Positions 1-5,296 of a stretch of 6,699 nucleotides of DNA are shown piece after piece. The DNA is taken from positions 1 through 6,699 of the forward strand of contig VFLF01000941.1 in the NCBI GenBank assembly GCA_009885185.1. The letters are read 5' to 3'. Position numbers and translations under genes: made by a program. The notes below the pieces were generated by a model. It saw only the letters and a list, made by a program, of their open reading frames with translations, did no database searches and was not told where the DNA came from. Source of the stretch: Nitrosomonadales bacterium. Lineage in GTDB: Bacteria; Pseudomonadota; Gammaproteobacteria; Burkholderiales; SG8-41. The stretch's first letter is position 1, and the number at the start of each line of letters is the position of its first letter.

Positions 1-42
1 ATGCTCAGCACCATTACTGCCGTAGACGGCAAAAAAACTTAG
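1..42 (+). CDS. Possible 3' end of an upstream gene (partial)
   Basis: Frame 1 is open from the window edge to a TAG at 40-42 and reads MLSTITAVDGKKT. It could be the C-terminus of a gene entering from the left or chance. The ATG at position 1 is probably internal, because a 13-residue gene here has no visible ribosome binding site. The tail is too short to assign to a family. The mgtE promoter proposed at 40-68 begins at this stop codon, which would suit a gene end followed by a new transcription unit on the same strand. Confidence 0.3.
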   Translation: MLSTITAVDGKKT

Positions 43-68
43 ACAAAACAAGCATCTAGCCATAGAAT
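40..68 (+). promoter_or_regulatory. Sigma70-like promoter for mgtE
   Basis: TAGACA at 40-45 matches the -35 consensus TTGACA at 5 of 6 positions, and TAGAAT at 63-68 matches the -10 consensus at 5 of 6. The spacer is the ideal 17 bp. Transcription would start near 75, giving a leader of about 58 nt to the preferred mgtE start at 133 or 16 nt to the ATG at 91. That is too short for a magnesium-sensing M-box riboswitch, so any Mg control is more likely through the protein's own cytosolic domains. Confidence 0.5.
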
Positions 69-132
69 CGGACGCAGCCCGCGCGGCCTCATGGTGGGGT
101 CGGCGAGGTATGTGCGCATCGCGCCCGCCGCT

Positions 133-1572
133 ATGGAACCGGATCGCAACACCAACACCGACGTTCACGACTCGCTCGAGCGGGTGACGGATTTTCTTCG
201 CGAGCATGATGCGCTGGTGGAGTCTTCCGTCGATGCGTCCGGTGTGCCGCATCCCACGCCTGAAAATACCGCCCGACGCCAGGTGATCCTAGAGGATCTG
301 CGGCGCCTGCTCGATCCGCTGCATCCGGCGGATGTGGCCTACATTCTGGAAGCGCTGCCGCTGACGCAGCGCCTGGTGGTGTGGGATCTGGTCAAGGCCG
401 ATCGCGACGGCGAGATCCTGCTCGAAGTATCCGATGCGGTACGCGAAACGCTGATCGAGCACATGGACGACCATGAACTGGTCGCCGCCACCGGACAGCT
501 CGATACCGATGAAATCGCCGACCTCGCGCCCGATCTGCCGAGCGAGGTTATCGAGAACGTGTTCCGCCTGCTGCCGCCGGAAGAGCGCGAGCAGTTGCGC
601 GAGGCGATGTCGTACCCGGAGGGCACGGTCGGGGCGCTGATGGATTTCGACATGGTGCAGATCCGCGAAGACGTGACGCTGGAGGTGGTGCTGCGCTATC
701 TGCGCCGCCTCGATGAGCTGCCCGATCACACTGACCAGTTATTCGTGGTGGATCGCGCCGAGCAATTACAGGGGCTGGTGCCGATCAACCGGCTGCTGGT
801 GACCGACCCGGACGTGGTGGTGGGCGCGGTGATGACGCGCGACTTTGTAAAATTCAATGCCGACGACGATGCTGCCGATGCCGCCGCCGCGTTCGAGCGC
901 TACGACCTGGTGTCGGCGCCGGTGGTGGACGACGCCGGTGCGCTGGTGGGGCGCATGACGGTGAACGCGGTGGTCGATTACATGCGCGAGAAGACCGACA
1001 GTGAAATATTGAGCGCCGGCGGTCTGCGCGAGGACGAGGATTTGTTCGCGTCGGTATGGAAAAGCGTGCAGAACCGCTGGGCGTGGCTGGCGATCAACTT
1101 GATCACGGCGTTCGCGGCATCGCGGGTGATCGGCATTTTCGAGGGATCGATTGCCAAGCTGGTGGCGCTGGCCGCGCTGATGCCGATCATCGCGGGCATC
1201 GGCGGCAATTCAGGCAATCAGACTATCACCATGATCGTGCGGGCGCTGGCGCTGGGGCAAATCACGCGCGAAAACGCACGCAAACTCTTCATGAAGGAGC
1301 TGGGCGTGAGCGCGCTGAACGGCCTGATCTGGGGTGGGGTGGTGGGCATTTTCGCGTTCCTGATTTACCACAACTGGCAGCTCGGCCTGGTGATGATGGG
1401 GGCGATGGTGCTGAATTTGCTGCTGGCGGCGTCGATGGGTGTGCTGATCCCCATGGCGATGGACAAGCTGGGACGCGATCCGGCGCTAGGCGCGAGCGTG
1501 ATGATTACCGCCATCACCGACAGCGGCGGGTTTTTTATTTTCCTCGGACTGGCGACGCTGTTCCTGATGTGA
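133..1572 (+). CDS. mgtE: MgtE-family magnesium channel/transporter
   Basis: Inner-membrane Mg2+ uptake protein of the MgtE/SLC41 family, 479 residues from this start, near the usual 450-480. The order is typical: an acidic, helical N domain (about residues 45-165, with LDPLHPADVAYIL and LLPPEERE), paired CBS domains (about 170-290), then about five membrane helices from residue 311 on. The pore signature AGIGGNSGNQ lies at about 354-363. Asp463 in AITDSGG corresponds to the conserved acidic selectivity residue of the last helix. In characterised MgtE the N and CBS domains bind Mg2+ and close the pore when cytosolic Mg2+ is high; this is family knowledge. The start is uncertain: ATG 91 would add 14 poorly conserved-looking residues and GTG 112 has a GAGG only 3 nt upstream. 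No choice has a good Shine-Dalgarno; ATG 133 was chosen because it gives a typical N-terminus. Confidence 0.93.
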   Translation: MEPDRNTNTDVHDSLERVTDFLREHDALVESSVDASGVPHPTPENTARRQVILEDLRRLLDPLHPADVAYILEALPLTQRLVVWDLVKADRDGEILLEVSDAVRETLIEHMDDHELVAATGQLDTDEIADLAPDLPSEVIENVFRLLPPEEREQLREAMSYPEGTVGALMDFDMVQIREDVTLEVVLRYLRRLDELPDHTDQLFVVDRAEQLQGLVPINRLLVTDPDVVVGAVMTRDFVKFNADDDAADAAAAFERYDLVSAPVVDDAGALVGRMTVNAVVDYMREKTDSEILSAGGLREDEDLFASVWKSVQNRWAWLAINLITAFAASRVIGIFEGSIAKLVALAALMPIIAGIGGNSGNQTITMIVRALALGQITRENARKLFMKELGVSALNGLIWGGVVGIFAFLIYHNWQLGLVMMGAMVLNLLLAASMGVLIPMAMDKLGRDPALGASVMITAITDSGGFFIFLGLATLFLM

Positions 1573-1576
1573 GCCG

Positions 1577-1600
1577 GCGTCAGCGTGCAGTACGCTGCGC
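1577..1600 (+). other. Hairpin just after the mgtE stop
   Basis: GCG-(T)-CAGCGT, loop GCAGT, ACGCTG-CGC form a 9-bp stem with one bulged T, starting 5 nt after the mgtE stop. No T tract follows, so it does not look like a classic intrinsic terminator. It may protect the mRNA 3' end or assist Rho-dependent termination. The hairpin is seen directly; its role is inferred. Confidence 0.4.
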
Positions 1601-1660
1601 GCAACGGTCAAGTGCGCGCATGCCCCGACCATGGCAGAATAACTATAACTATTTGTTTTT

Positions 1661-1703
1661 AAAGTGATTTTTATTACTTTTGTCGGCGAGAGAATCTCGC
1701 CGA
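1661..1703 (+). terminator. Tandem hairpins downstream of mgtE, weak terminator candidate
   Basis: Two adjacent stem-loops lie about 90-130 nt after mgtE. The first is AT-only apart from two G positions: AAAGTGAT (1661-1668), TTTT loop, ATTACTTT (1673-1680), with one G-U pair. The second is a perfect 9-bp stem, TCGGCGAGA (1683-1691), loop GAA, TCTCGCCGA (1695-1703). Neither has a T tract 3' on the + strand; the T-rich stretch lies before the strong stem. Ending mgtE transcripts here is therefore only a guess. Nothing coding was seen from 1573 to 1849. Confidence 0.3.
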
Positions 1704-1849
1704 TCACGTCACTCCGCGGGTTTGAGCAGCGGGCGGGGACTGAAAAGAACAAGAACGCGTGGGGCGGGTAGCCAGTAGCGGGGCGCAACTTCTACAGCTA
1801 ACGGCTAACGCCTCATAACGCAATAACGCAAAGACAAACCGAATCCACC

Positions 1850-1882
1850 AAAAACAACGGGGACTGTTTCCAGTCCCCGTTG
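1850..1882 (-). terminator. Strong intrinsic terminator, minus strand
   Basis: CAACGGGGACTG (1855-1866) and CAGTCCCCGTTG (1871-1882) are perfect 12-bp complements around a 4-nt loop. Read on the minus strand, the loop is GAAA (a stable GNRA tetraloop) and the stem is followed by TTTTTGG, a proper U tract. On the + strand the stem is followed by CAAAAAAC, so it works only for minus-strand transcription. It sits 8 nt past the last of three tandem TAG stops of the 19-codon gene and could also end read-through transcripts from lysA. Confidence 0.88.
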
Positions 1883-1895
1883 CAAAAAACTACTA

Positions 1896-1955
1896 CTACT
1901 TCTTCGCTGCTTTTTTCTTAGCTACTTTTTTCTTTGCTTTTTTCTTCGCTGCCAT
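1896..1955 (-). CDS. 19-residue Ala/Lys micro-protein
   Basis: The frame reads MAAKKKAKKKVAKKKAAKK and ends at TAG, followed by two more in-frame TAG codons (1893-1895 and 1890-1892). It has 11 Lys, 6 Ala, one Val and no acidic residue, with a period-four A-K-K-K pattern built from repeated AAG-AAA-AAA codons. The start is well fixed: AAGGAG at 1967-1962 is 6 nt upstream. The composition resembles the Lys/Ala-rich tails of bacterial histone H1-like proteins and AlgP-like nucleoid proteins, so binding to DNA, RNA or other polyanions is plausible. That is inferred from composition only; at 19 residues it has no fold or family signature. It has its own promoter and terminator. An upstream ATG at 2132 would give 78 residues, but it precedes the predicted transcription start and its extra residues look like random translation. 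Confidence 0.75.
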   Translation of the reverse strand: MAAKKKAKKKVAKKKAAKK

Positions 1956-1961
1956 GTGAGT

Positions 1962-1967
1962 CTCCTT
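1962..1967 (-). promoter_or_regulatory. Shine-Dalgarno of the micro-protein gene
   Basis: AAGGAG (within TAAAGGAGA) lies 6 nt before the ATG at 1955-1953. It is the strongest ribosome binding site in the window, and it decides the 19-codon start over the longer 78-codon reading. Confidence 0.85.
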
Positions 1968-1991
1968 TAGGTTAACTGTGGCATCGTTTGC

Positions 1992-2027
1992 TACGGATGT
2001 TTCTCCGTAACCCCATCCATAATCCGT
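1992..2027 (-). promoter_or_regulatory. Mutually exclusive hairpins in the micro-protein leader
   Basis: In the transcript, TACGGA (2009-2004) can pair with TCCGTA (1997-1992) as a 6-bp stem with a 6-nt loop. ACGGAT (2027-2022) can instead pair with ATCCGT (1998-1993). Both stems use the same 3' segment, so only one can form at a time. The shared arm lies about 25 nt upstream of the Shine-Dalgarno, and no obvious anti-Shine-Dalgarno is present. The pairings are seen; regulation is inferred. Confidence 0.35.
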
Positions 2028-2057
2028 CGAACGTTGCGCTACTTGCCGCCTCATTCT

Positions 2058-2094
2058 GCTGGTGAACACACAGTAAACCGTGTGTCGTACCAGC
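2058..2094 (-). promoter_or_regulatory. Large stem-loop near the 5' end of the leader
   Basis: GCTGGT (2058-2063) pairs with ACCAGC (2089-2094), and ACACAC (2066-2071) pairs with GTGTGT (2080-2085), separated by a small internal loop (2 and 3 nt) and closed by an 8-nt apical loop. Twelve base pairs in total lie about 15 nt after the predicted transcription start. It could stabilise the RNA's 5' end or form part of a regulatory RNA domain. Confidence 0.5.
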
Positions 2095-2115
2095 GAATCA
2101 ATGCATGGTGCGCCA

Positions 2116-2166
2116 ATTCTATTCCACAGCATAAAAAAAAGGCAACAACTTTCTTGACTTTTTTTT
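2116..2166 (-). promoter_or_regulatory. Promoter with UP-like A tract for the micro-protein unit
   Basis: On the minus strand, TTGCCT (2145-2140) and TAGAAT (2121-2116) form a -35/-10 pair with an 18-bp spacer; TAGAAT matches the consensus at 5 of 6. Transcription would start near 2109. An A8 run and a further A-rich stretch (2166-2149) then fall at about -57 to -40, exactly where an UP element contacts the RNA polymerase alpha subunit. This suggests a strong promoter. The predicted transcript to the U tract is about 260 nt with a 5' leader of about 150 nt. Confidence 0.55.
2133..2166. repeat. A8/T8 inverted repeat, likely curved DNA
   Basis: AAAAAAAAG (2133-2141) and CTTTTTTTT (2158-2166) are perfect 9-bp inverted copies separated by 16 bp. 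Two 8-bp A tracts 26 bp apart in a GC-rich genome should bend the helix. They coincide with the -35 and UP region of the promoter described above, so bending or recruitment of AT-binding nucleoid proteins could affect transcription. Function is inferred. Confidence 0.6.
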
Positions 2167-2191
2167 CGGATGATGTTTCAAGTTGTGGCGT

Positions 2192-2220
2192 GCGTACAAC
2201 ATTTGCATGCGCGTACAACA
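2192..2220. repeat. Direct repeat GCGTACAACA, possible regulator site
   Basis: GCGTACAACA occurs at 2192-2201 and again at 2211-2220, 19 bp start to start (close to two helical turns), so both copies face the same side of the DNA. They lie at about -83 to -111 from the predicted start of the micro-protein transcript, a position suited to an activator or nucleoid protein. No known regulator motif was recognised. Confidence 0.4.
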
Positions 2221-2248
2221 CCTAAATCAATTTGAATATGCGGTACGG

Positions 2249-2273
2249 CGATGCAACATGAGCGCGTGCATCG
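2249..2273 (-). other. Weak stem-loop downstream of lysA
   Basis: CGATGCA (2249-2255) and TGCATCG (2267-2273) are 7-bp complements around an 11-nt loop, 50 nt past the lysA stop. No U tract follows on the minus strand. It is a poor terminator candidate, so lysA transcripts may run on to the strong terminator at 1850-1882. Confidence 0.2.
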
Positions 2274-2323
2274 TGATGGTCCGCCGATTTTTCGGGCGAT
2301 CGCGCGGGACTGAAGCCGCCGAC

Positions 2324-3568
2324 TTACGGCAGCAGTGCTTCGTTGGCGAAGAGTTCGGCGACCGTTTCGCGTTTGCGAATCACATGCATGGCCGCGCCAT
2401 CGACCATGATCTCGGCGGCGCGCGGGCGTGTGTTGTAGTTCGAGCTCATGCTCATGCCGTAGGCCCCTGCCGAGCGAATCGCGAGTAAATCCCCCTCGTG
2501 AATCGCCAATCGGCGGTTACGCCCCAGAAAATCGCCACTCTCGCACACCGGGCCGACGATTTCCCAGGTCTCCGCTGGATTCGCCGATGGCATCACCGGC
2601 ACGATGTCGTGCCAGGCATCGTACAGCGCCGGGCGCATCAGATCGTTCATCGCGCCATCCACTACCGCAAAATTGCGATCTGCCCCGCGCTTTAAGTATT
2701 CCACGCGGGTTAACAGCACGCCCGCATTGCCGGTGAGAAATCGCCCCGGCTCGAACAGCAGTTTCTCCGCGCGGCCCGCCACCCCTTGCAGAATCGCCGA
2801 GGCATAGGCGTTGATCGATGGATTTTCCTCGGTCTGGTACTGAATTCCCAGCCCGCCGCCCAGATCGATATGCGATAGCGCAATGCCGTCATTTTCCAGC
2901 GCGCGTACCAGCGCGATCACGCGCTCGGCCGCGGCGGTAAACGGCGCCACGTCGATCAGTTGCGATCCGATGTGGCAGTCGATACCTTCGATTTTCAGAT
3001 GCTTCAATTCGCGCGCGCGACGGTAAAGCGTTAGCGCATCATCGTACGCAACGCCGAATTTGTTTTCTTTCAGGCCGGTGGCGATGTACGGATGCGTCTT
3101 CGCATCGACATCGGGGTTCACCCGCAGACTCACCGGCGCAAGCTTCTTCAACTCTCCGGCGATCTGGTTGATACGTTCAAGTTCCGATGCGGATTCAACG
3201 TTAAAACACAGAATTCCGGCACTTAATGCATCGCGAATCTCAATGGTGGTCTTGCCCACGCCGGAAAAAACCACTTTGCGCGCGTCGCCGCCTGCCGCCA
3301 GCACACGTGCAAGTTCGCCGCCGGAAACTATGTCAAAGCCGCTGCCCAGCCGTGCAAACAGATTGAGTATCGCGAGATTGGGGTTGGCCTTGACCGCGTA
3401 GCAGATTAAATGTGCATGGCCGGCGAAGGCGGCGTGGAAGTCTTGGAACGCGCGGGTGAGTGCCGCGCGCGAATACACGTAACTCGGCGTACCGTGCCTT
3501 GCGGCGATTTCGCTTAGTGGAATGTCTTCCGCGTGCAGCGCACCGTTGCGATAAGCGAAGGGATTCAC
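2324..3568 (-). CDS. lysA: Diaminopimelate decarboxylase
   Basis: Converts meso-2,6-diaminopimelate to L-lysine and CO2, the last step of lysine synthesis, using pyridoxal phosphate in the cytoplasm. The 414-residue length is normal for the fold-type III family. Visible motifs are YAVKAN with the PLP-binding Lys60, the phosphate-binding DLGGGLG (235-241), HIGSQ (199-203), EPGR (273-276), catalytic CESGD with Cys342, and AYGMSMSSNYN (369-379) followed by RPRAAEIMV. The start is GTG, sharing GTGA with the lptM stop (4-nt overlap), so translation is probably coupled to lptM. The lptM-lysA pair is common in proteobacteria, often followed by dapF; here no dapF follows. There is no room for a lysine riboswitch directly upstream. 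Confidence 0.97.
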   Translation of the reverse strand: MNPFAYRNGALHAEDIPLSEIAARHGTPSYVYSRAALTRAFQDFHAAFAGHAHLICYAVKANPNLAILNLFARLGSGFDIVSGGELARVLAAGGDARKVVFSGVGKTTIEIRDALSAGILCFNVESASELERINQIAGELKKLAPVSLRVNPDVDAKTHPYIATGLKENKFGVAYDDALTLYRRARELKHLKIEGIDCHIGSQLIDVAPFTAAAERVIALVRALENDGIALSHIDLGGGLGIQYQTEENPSINAYASAILQGVAGRAEKLLFEPGRFLTGNAGVLLTRVEYLKRGADRNFAVVDGAMNDLMRPALYDAWHDIVPVMPSANPAETWEIVGPVCESGDFLGRNRRLAIHEGDLLAIRSAGAYGMSMSSNYNTRPRAAEIMVDGAAMHVIRKRETVAELFANEALLP

Positions 3569-3732
3569 TTCGCGCTATCCGGGGCTGCGACCGGCGCAGC
3601 GGCGGGTTTCGGTGCCGCTGCCGGTTTTTGTACCACCGCCTCCGGCTTGGGCAAGGAAAGCGGCGTCTTGTAGCCGCACGCCGATAGCGTCAGGGCAACG
3701 GCAAGAGCGGATATCAGCGAGTGCGTGCGCAT
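3565..3732 (-). CDS. lptM: LptM-type small lipoprotein (formerly YifL)
   Basis: A 55-residue outer-membrane lipoprotein precursor: short positive N-terminus (MRTH), hydrophobic stretch (residues 6-16), lipobox LSAC with lipidated Cys19, then CGYKTPLSLP, matching the family's CGxKGPLYLP signature. A Pro/Ala/Lys-rich disordered tail (about 29-55) follows. In E. coli LptM binds the LptD/LptE translocon and helps LptD form its correct disulfides; the same role is inferred here. The Gly of the usual KGPL is Thr in this protein. The longer frame to 3837 was rejected because it would place 35 extra residues before the signal peptide and overlap the preceding gene. The chosen ATG has no clear Shine-Dalgarno. 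It overlaps lysA by 4 nt. Confidence 0.88.
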   Translation of the reverse strand: MRTHSLISALAVALTLSACGYKTPLSLPKPEAVVQKPAAAPKPAAAPVAAPDSAK

Positions 3733-3744
3733 GGGGGCATTCAG

Positions 3745-3779
3745 AAAAAAAAGGGGGGTGAGGATGGGAAAGTTTAGCA
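3745..3779 (-). promoter_or_regulatory. Possible lptM-lysA promoter and C6T8 leader
   Basis: This lies in the only real gap (76 nt) of the minus-strand gene array. TGC-TAAACT (3779-3771, minus strand) resembles an extended -10 element; no good -35 is visible. Transcription would start near 3764, about 30 nt before the lptM ATG. The leader contains a C6T8 homopolymer run (3758-3745) and no Shine-Dalgarno. Confidence 0.35.
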
Positions 3780-3808
3780 CGCGCCCTGTACGTCCCGCGA
3801 CGCAAGGC

Positions 3809-4585
3809 TCAATCGATGATGTAGCGGTGCGCATCACGGCGGATTTCCCGGCGCCGCGCCGCGTGGTCGGGGATTTCTTTTGCCACCACCGCCCAGAAAC
3901 GCGGCGAATGGTTCATCTCGCGCAGATGGGCAAGTTCATGCACCACCACATAGTCGATCAGCCGCGCCGGCATCTGGATCAGCCGCCAGTTGAGCAAAAC
4001 GCGTCCGCCAACATGGCAACTGCCCCAGCGCGTGCGCGCGTTGGACAAACGAATATCCACCTGCGGCGCCGCCATGGCCGCACGATAGCGTTCAACCCGC
4101 GCCGCGTAGTCTGCGAGGGCCTGTGAGCGCAGCCAGTCGCGCGCCAGCGCGGCGATAGTTGCCGGAGGCGCCGGCTGCGCGTGCGGGGTCGCGATCTCCA
4201 GCGTGTCTTCCTGACGCGACACGGCAGGCACGTTTTGCGCAGTGGCCATGATGTTGAGTTTCAGCGGCTTGCCCAGAAACATCAGCGTCTCGCCGCTTTC
4301 CCAGCGACGGCCCGGCGCGCGTTTTTCGCCCCATTCGGCGAGCTTGCGCACCACCCAGCGCGCATGATCGCGCAGCACGTTTTCGATTTCACGCATCGAG
4401 GCGCGCAGCGGCGCGCCGATACGCAAGCCGCGCTCGTCCACCGACAGGGAGATGCGCCGCCGCCCATGGCTGCGATGCAGAACGTAGCTGATCGCCTGCC
4501 CATCCAGCACCGCGCTGCACGCCACCACCGGGCGCGGCGTCGGCGAGGCGAAGGGCAGTTCAAGCTGTGCGCGTATTTGATTCAT
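3809..4585 (-). CDS. YgjP-like zinc metallopeptidase (M48/DUF45)
   Basis: A 258-residue cytoplasmic-looking protein of the YgjP/WLM family, with no signal peptide or membrane helix. The zinc motif HELAH is at residues 216-220, with a third ligand candidate His226 in EMNHSPRFW. The family's RWGSC is at 186-190, just before the metal site. The N-terminal half, with HGRRRISLSVDERGL, also fits the family. Substrates of these proteins are not well established, so protease activity is inferred from the HExxH site. The start was set at the ATG at 4585, which overlaps the plsC 3' end by 26 nt; the longer reading begins at a TTG at 4627 and overlaps more. No clear Shine-Dalgarno is present, so coupling to plsC is likely. 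A metallopeptidase after plsC is, from memory, a recurrent betaproteobacterial arrangement. Confidence 0.88.
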   Translation of the reverse strand: MNQIRAQLELPFASPTPRPVVACSAVLDGQAISYVLHRSHGRRRISLSVDERGLRIGAPLRASMREIENVLRDHARWVVRKLAEWGEKRAPGRRWESGETLMFLGKPLKLNIMATAQNVPAVSRQEDTLEIATPHAQPAPPATIAALARDWLRSQALADYAARVERYRAAMAAPQVDIRLSNARTRWGSCHVGGRVLLNWRLIQMPARLIDYVVVHELAHLREMNHSPRFWAVVAKEIPDHAARRREIRRDAHRYIID

Positions 4586-5294
4586 AGGATTGGAGTTTGG
4601 GCATTTCGCTTTCGATCCATTCTTCAATGCGCTGATTCAATTCCGCCGCGCTCAGCCCTTGTGAAGCAATCGGCTTGCCGATGCTGACGGTAATCAATCC
4701 CGGGCGCTTGATAAACGCGTTCTTGCGCCAGCATTCACCGGCGTTGTGCGCCACCGGCAATGCCAGCGCGCCGGTTTTGACAGTGAGCCAGGCGCCGCCG
4801 GGATGGTACGTGCCGCGCGCGCCCGGCGCAACCCGCGTGCCTTCCGGGAAAATCACAATAAAGAAACCCGCCGCCAACCGTTCCCGTCCCTGCTCGGCCA
4901 TCTGGCGCAGTGCCTTGCTGCCGGAGCCGCGATTGATGGCGATGGGCGAGAGCATCGCCAGCCCCCAGCCGAAAAAAGGGATCCACAGCAGCTCGCGTTT
5001 CATCACCCATACCTGCGGCGGAAAAATCGTCTGCCAGGCAAGTGTTTCCCACGCCGACTGGTGCTTGGACAAAATCACGCAGGGCTCGCGCGGGATGTTT
5101 TCCGCGCCGATGACGCGGTAGCGCACGCCGCAGATCAGCGCCGCCGCGCCGGTGATCAGCCGCGACCAAGTGGTGATAATCCGATAGCGAGTAAGGCGCG
5201 AAAACGGAAACGTCAGCAGTGAGATGGCGGCGAAAACCGGTGTGATGACCCACTGGAACATCGTAAACAGACAGGAACGCAGGAATACCAGCAC
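4560..5294 (-). CDS. plsC: 1-acyl-sn-glycerol-3-phosphate acyltransferase
   Basis: Transfers an acyl chain to lysophosphatidic acid to make phosphatidic acid, the phospholipid precursor, at the inner membrane. It has 244 residues, with a hydrophobic N-terminus (about 5-30) and a second hydrophobic stretch near 44-56. The acyltransferase blocks are in order: KHQSAWET (77-84, catalytic His78), INRGSG (120-125), FPEGTR (149-154) and VAHNAGECW (181-189). Block I is H-x4-E (Glu83) instead of the textbook H-x4-D. This variant is, from memory, seen in the gmhB-linked branch and is probably active. Some members of the branch may use other lysophospholipids, so the exact substrate is less certain than the chemistry. 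The start is GTG, 2 nt after the gmhB stop; an alternative ATG at 5261 would cut the N-terminal helix. Confidence 0.92.
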   Translation of the reverse strand: MLVFLRSCLFTMFQWVITPVFAAISLLTFPFSRLTRYRIITTWSRLITGAAALICGVRYRVIGAENIPREPCVILSKHQSAWETLAWQTIFPPQVWVMKRELLWIPFFGWGLAMLSPIAINRGSGSKALRQMAEQGRERLAAGFFIVIFPEGTRVAPGARGTYHPGGAWLTVKTGALALPVAHNAGECWRKNAFIKRPGLITVSIGKPIASQGLSAAELNQRIEEWIESEMPKLQSYESNTRTA

Positions 5295-5296
5295 GG

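Noticed and set aside
18..37. Short GCCG/CGGC hairpin next to an A7 run as a terminator
   Set aside because: Only a 4-bp stem; the A run follows on the + strand and the T run precedes the stem on the minus strand, so neither direction fits.
1056..1667. A 203-codon + strand frame inside mgtE and beyond
   Set aside because: It is an out-of-frame reading of the MgtE membrane domain with low-complexity Gly/Arg/Ala composition, while the mgtE frame carries clear family motifs.
1735..1742. GGGGACTG, also found in the terminator stem, as a second terminator half or dispersed repeat
   Set aside because: Only 8 bp are shared and no local complement is present; no mobile-repeat structure is visible.
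1799..1828. Four TAACG copies as a tandem repeat or regulator array
   Set aside because: Spacing is irregular (7, 10 and 8 bp) and the unit is only 5 bp; chance is likely.
1896..2132. A 78-codon version of the Ala/Lys-rich gene starting at ATG 2132
   Set aside because: The start lies upstream of the predicted transcription start, has no Shine-Dalgarno, and its extra 59 residues cover the structured leader without protein-like features.
2034..2488. Two + strand open frames in and beyond the gap (63 and 101 codons)
   Set aside because: No ribosome binding sites and no recognisable domains. The longer one runs into the antisense of lysA, and the shorter crosses the A tracts and repeats of the promoter region.
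3733..3808. Lysine riboswitch ahead of lptM-lysA
   Set aside because: The gap is 76 nt, much shorter than the lysine aptamer, and no matching helices are seen.
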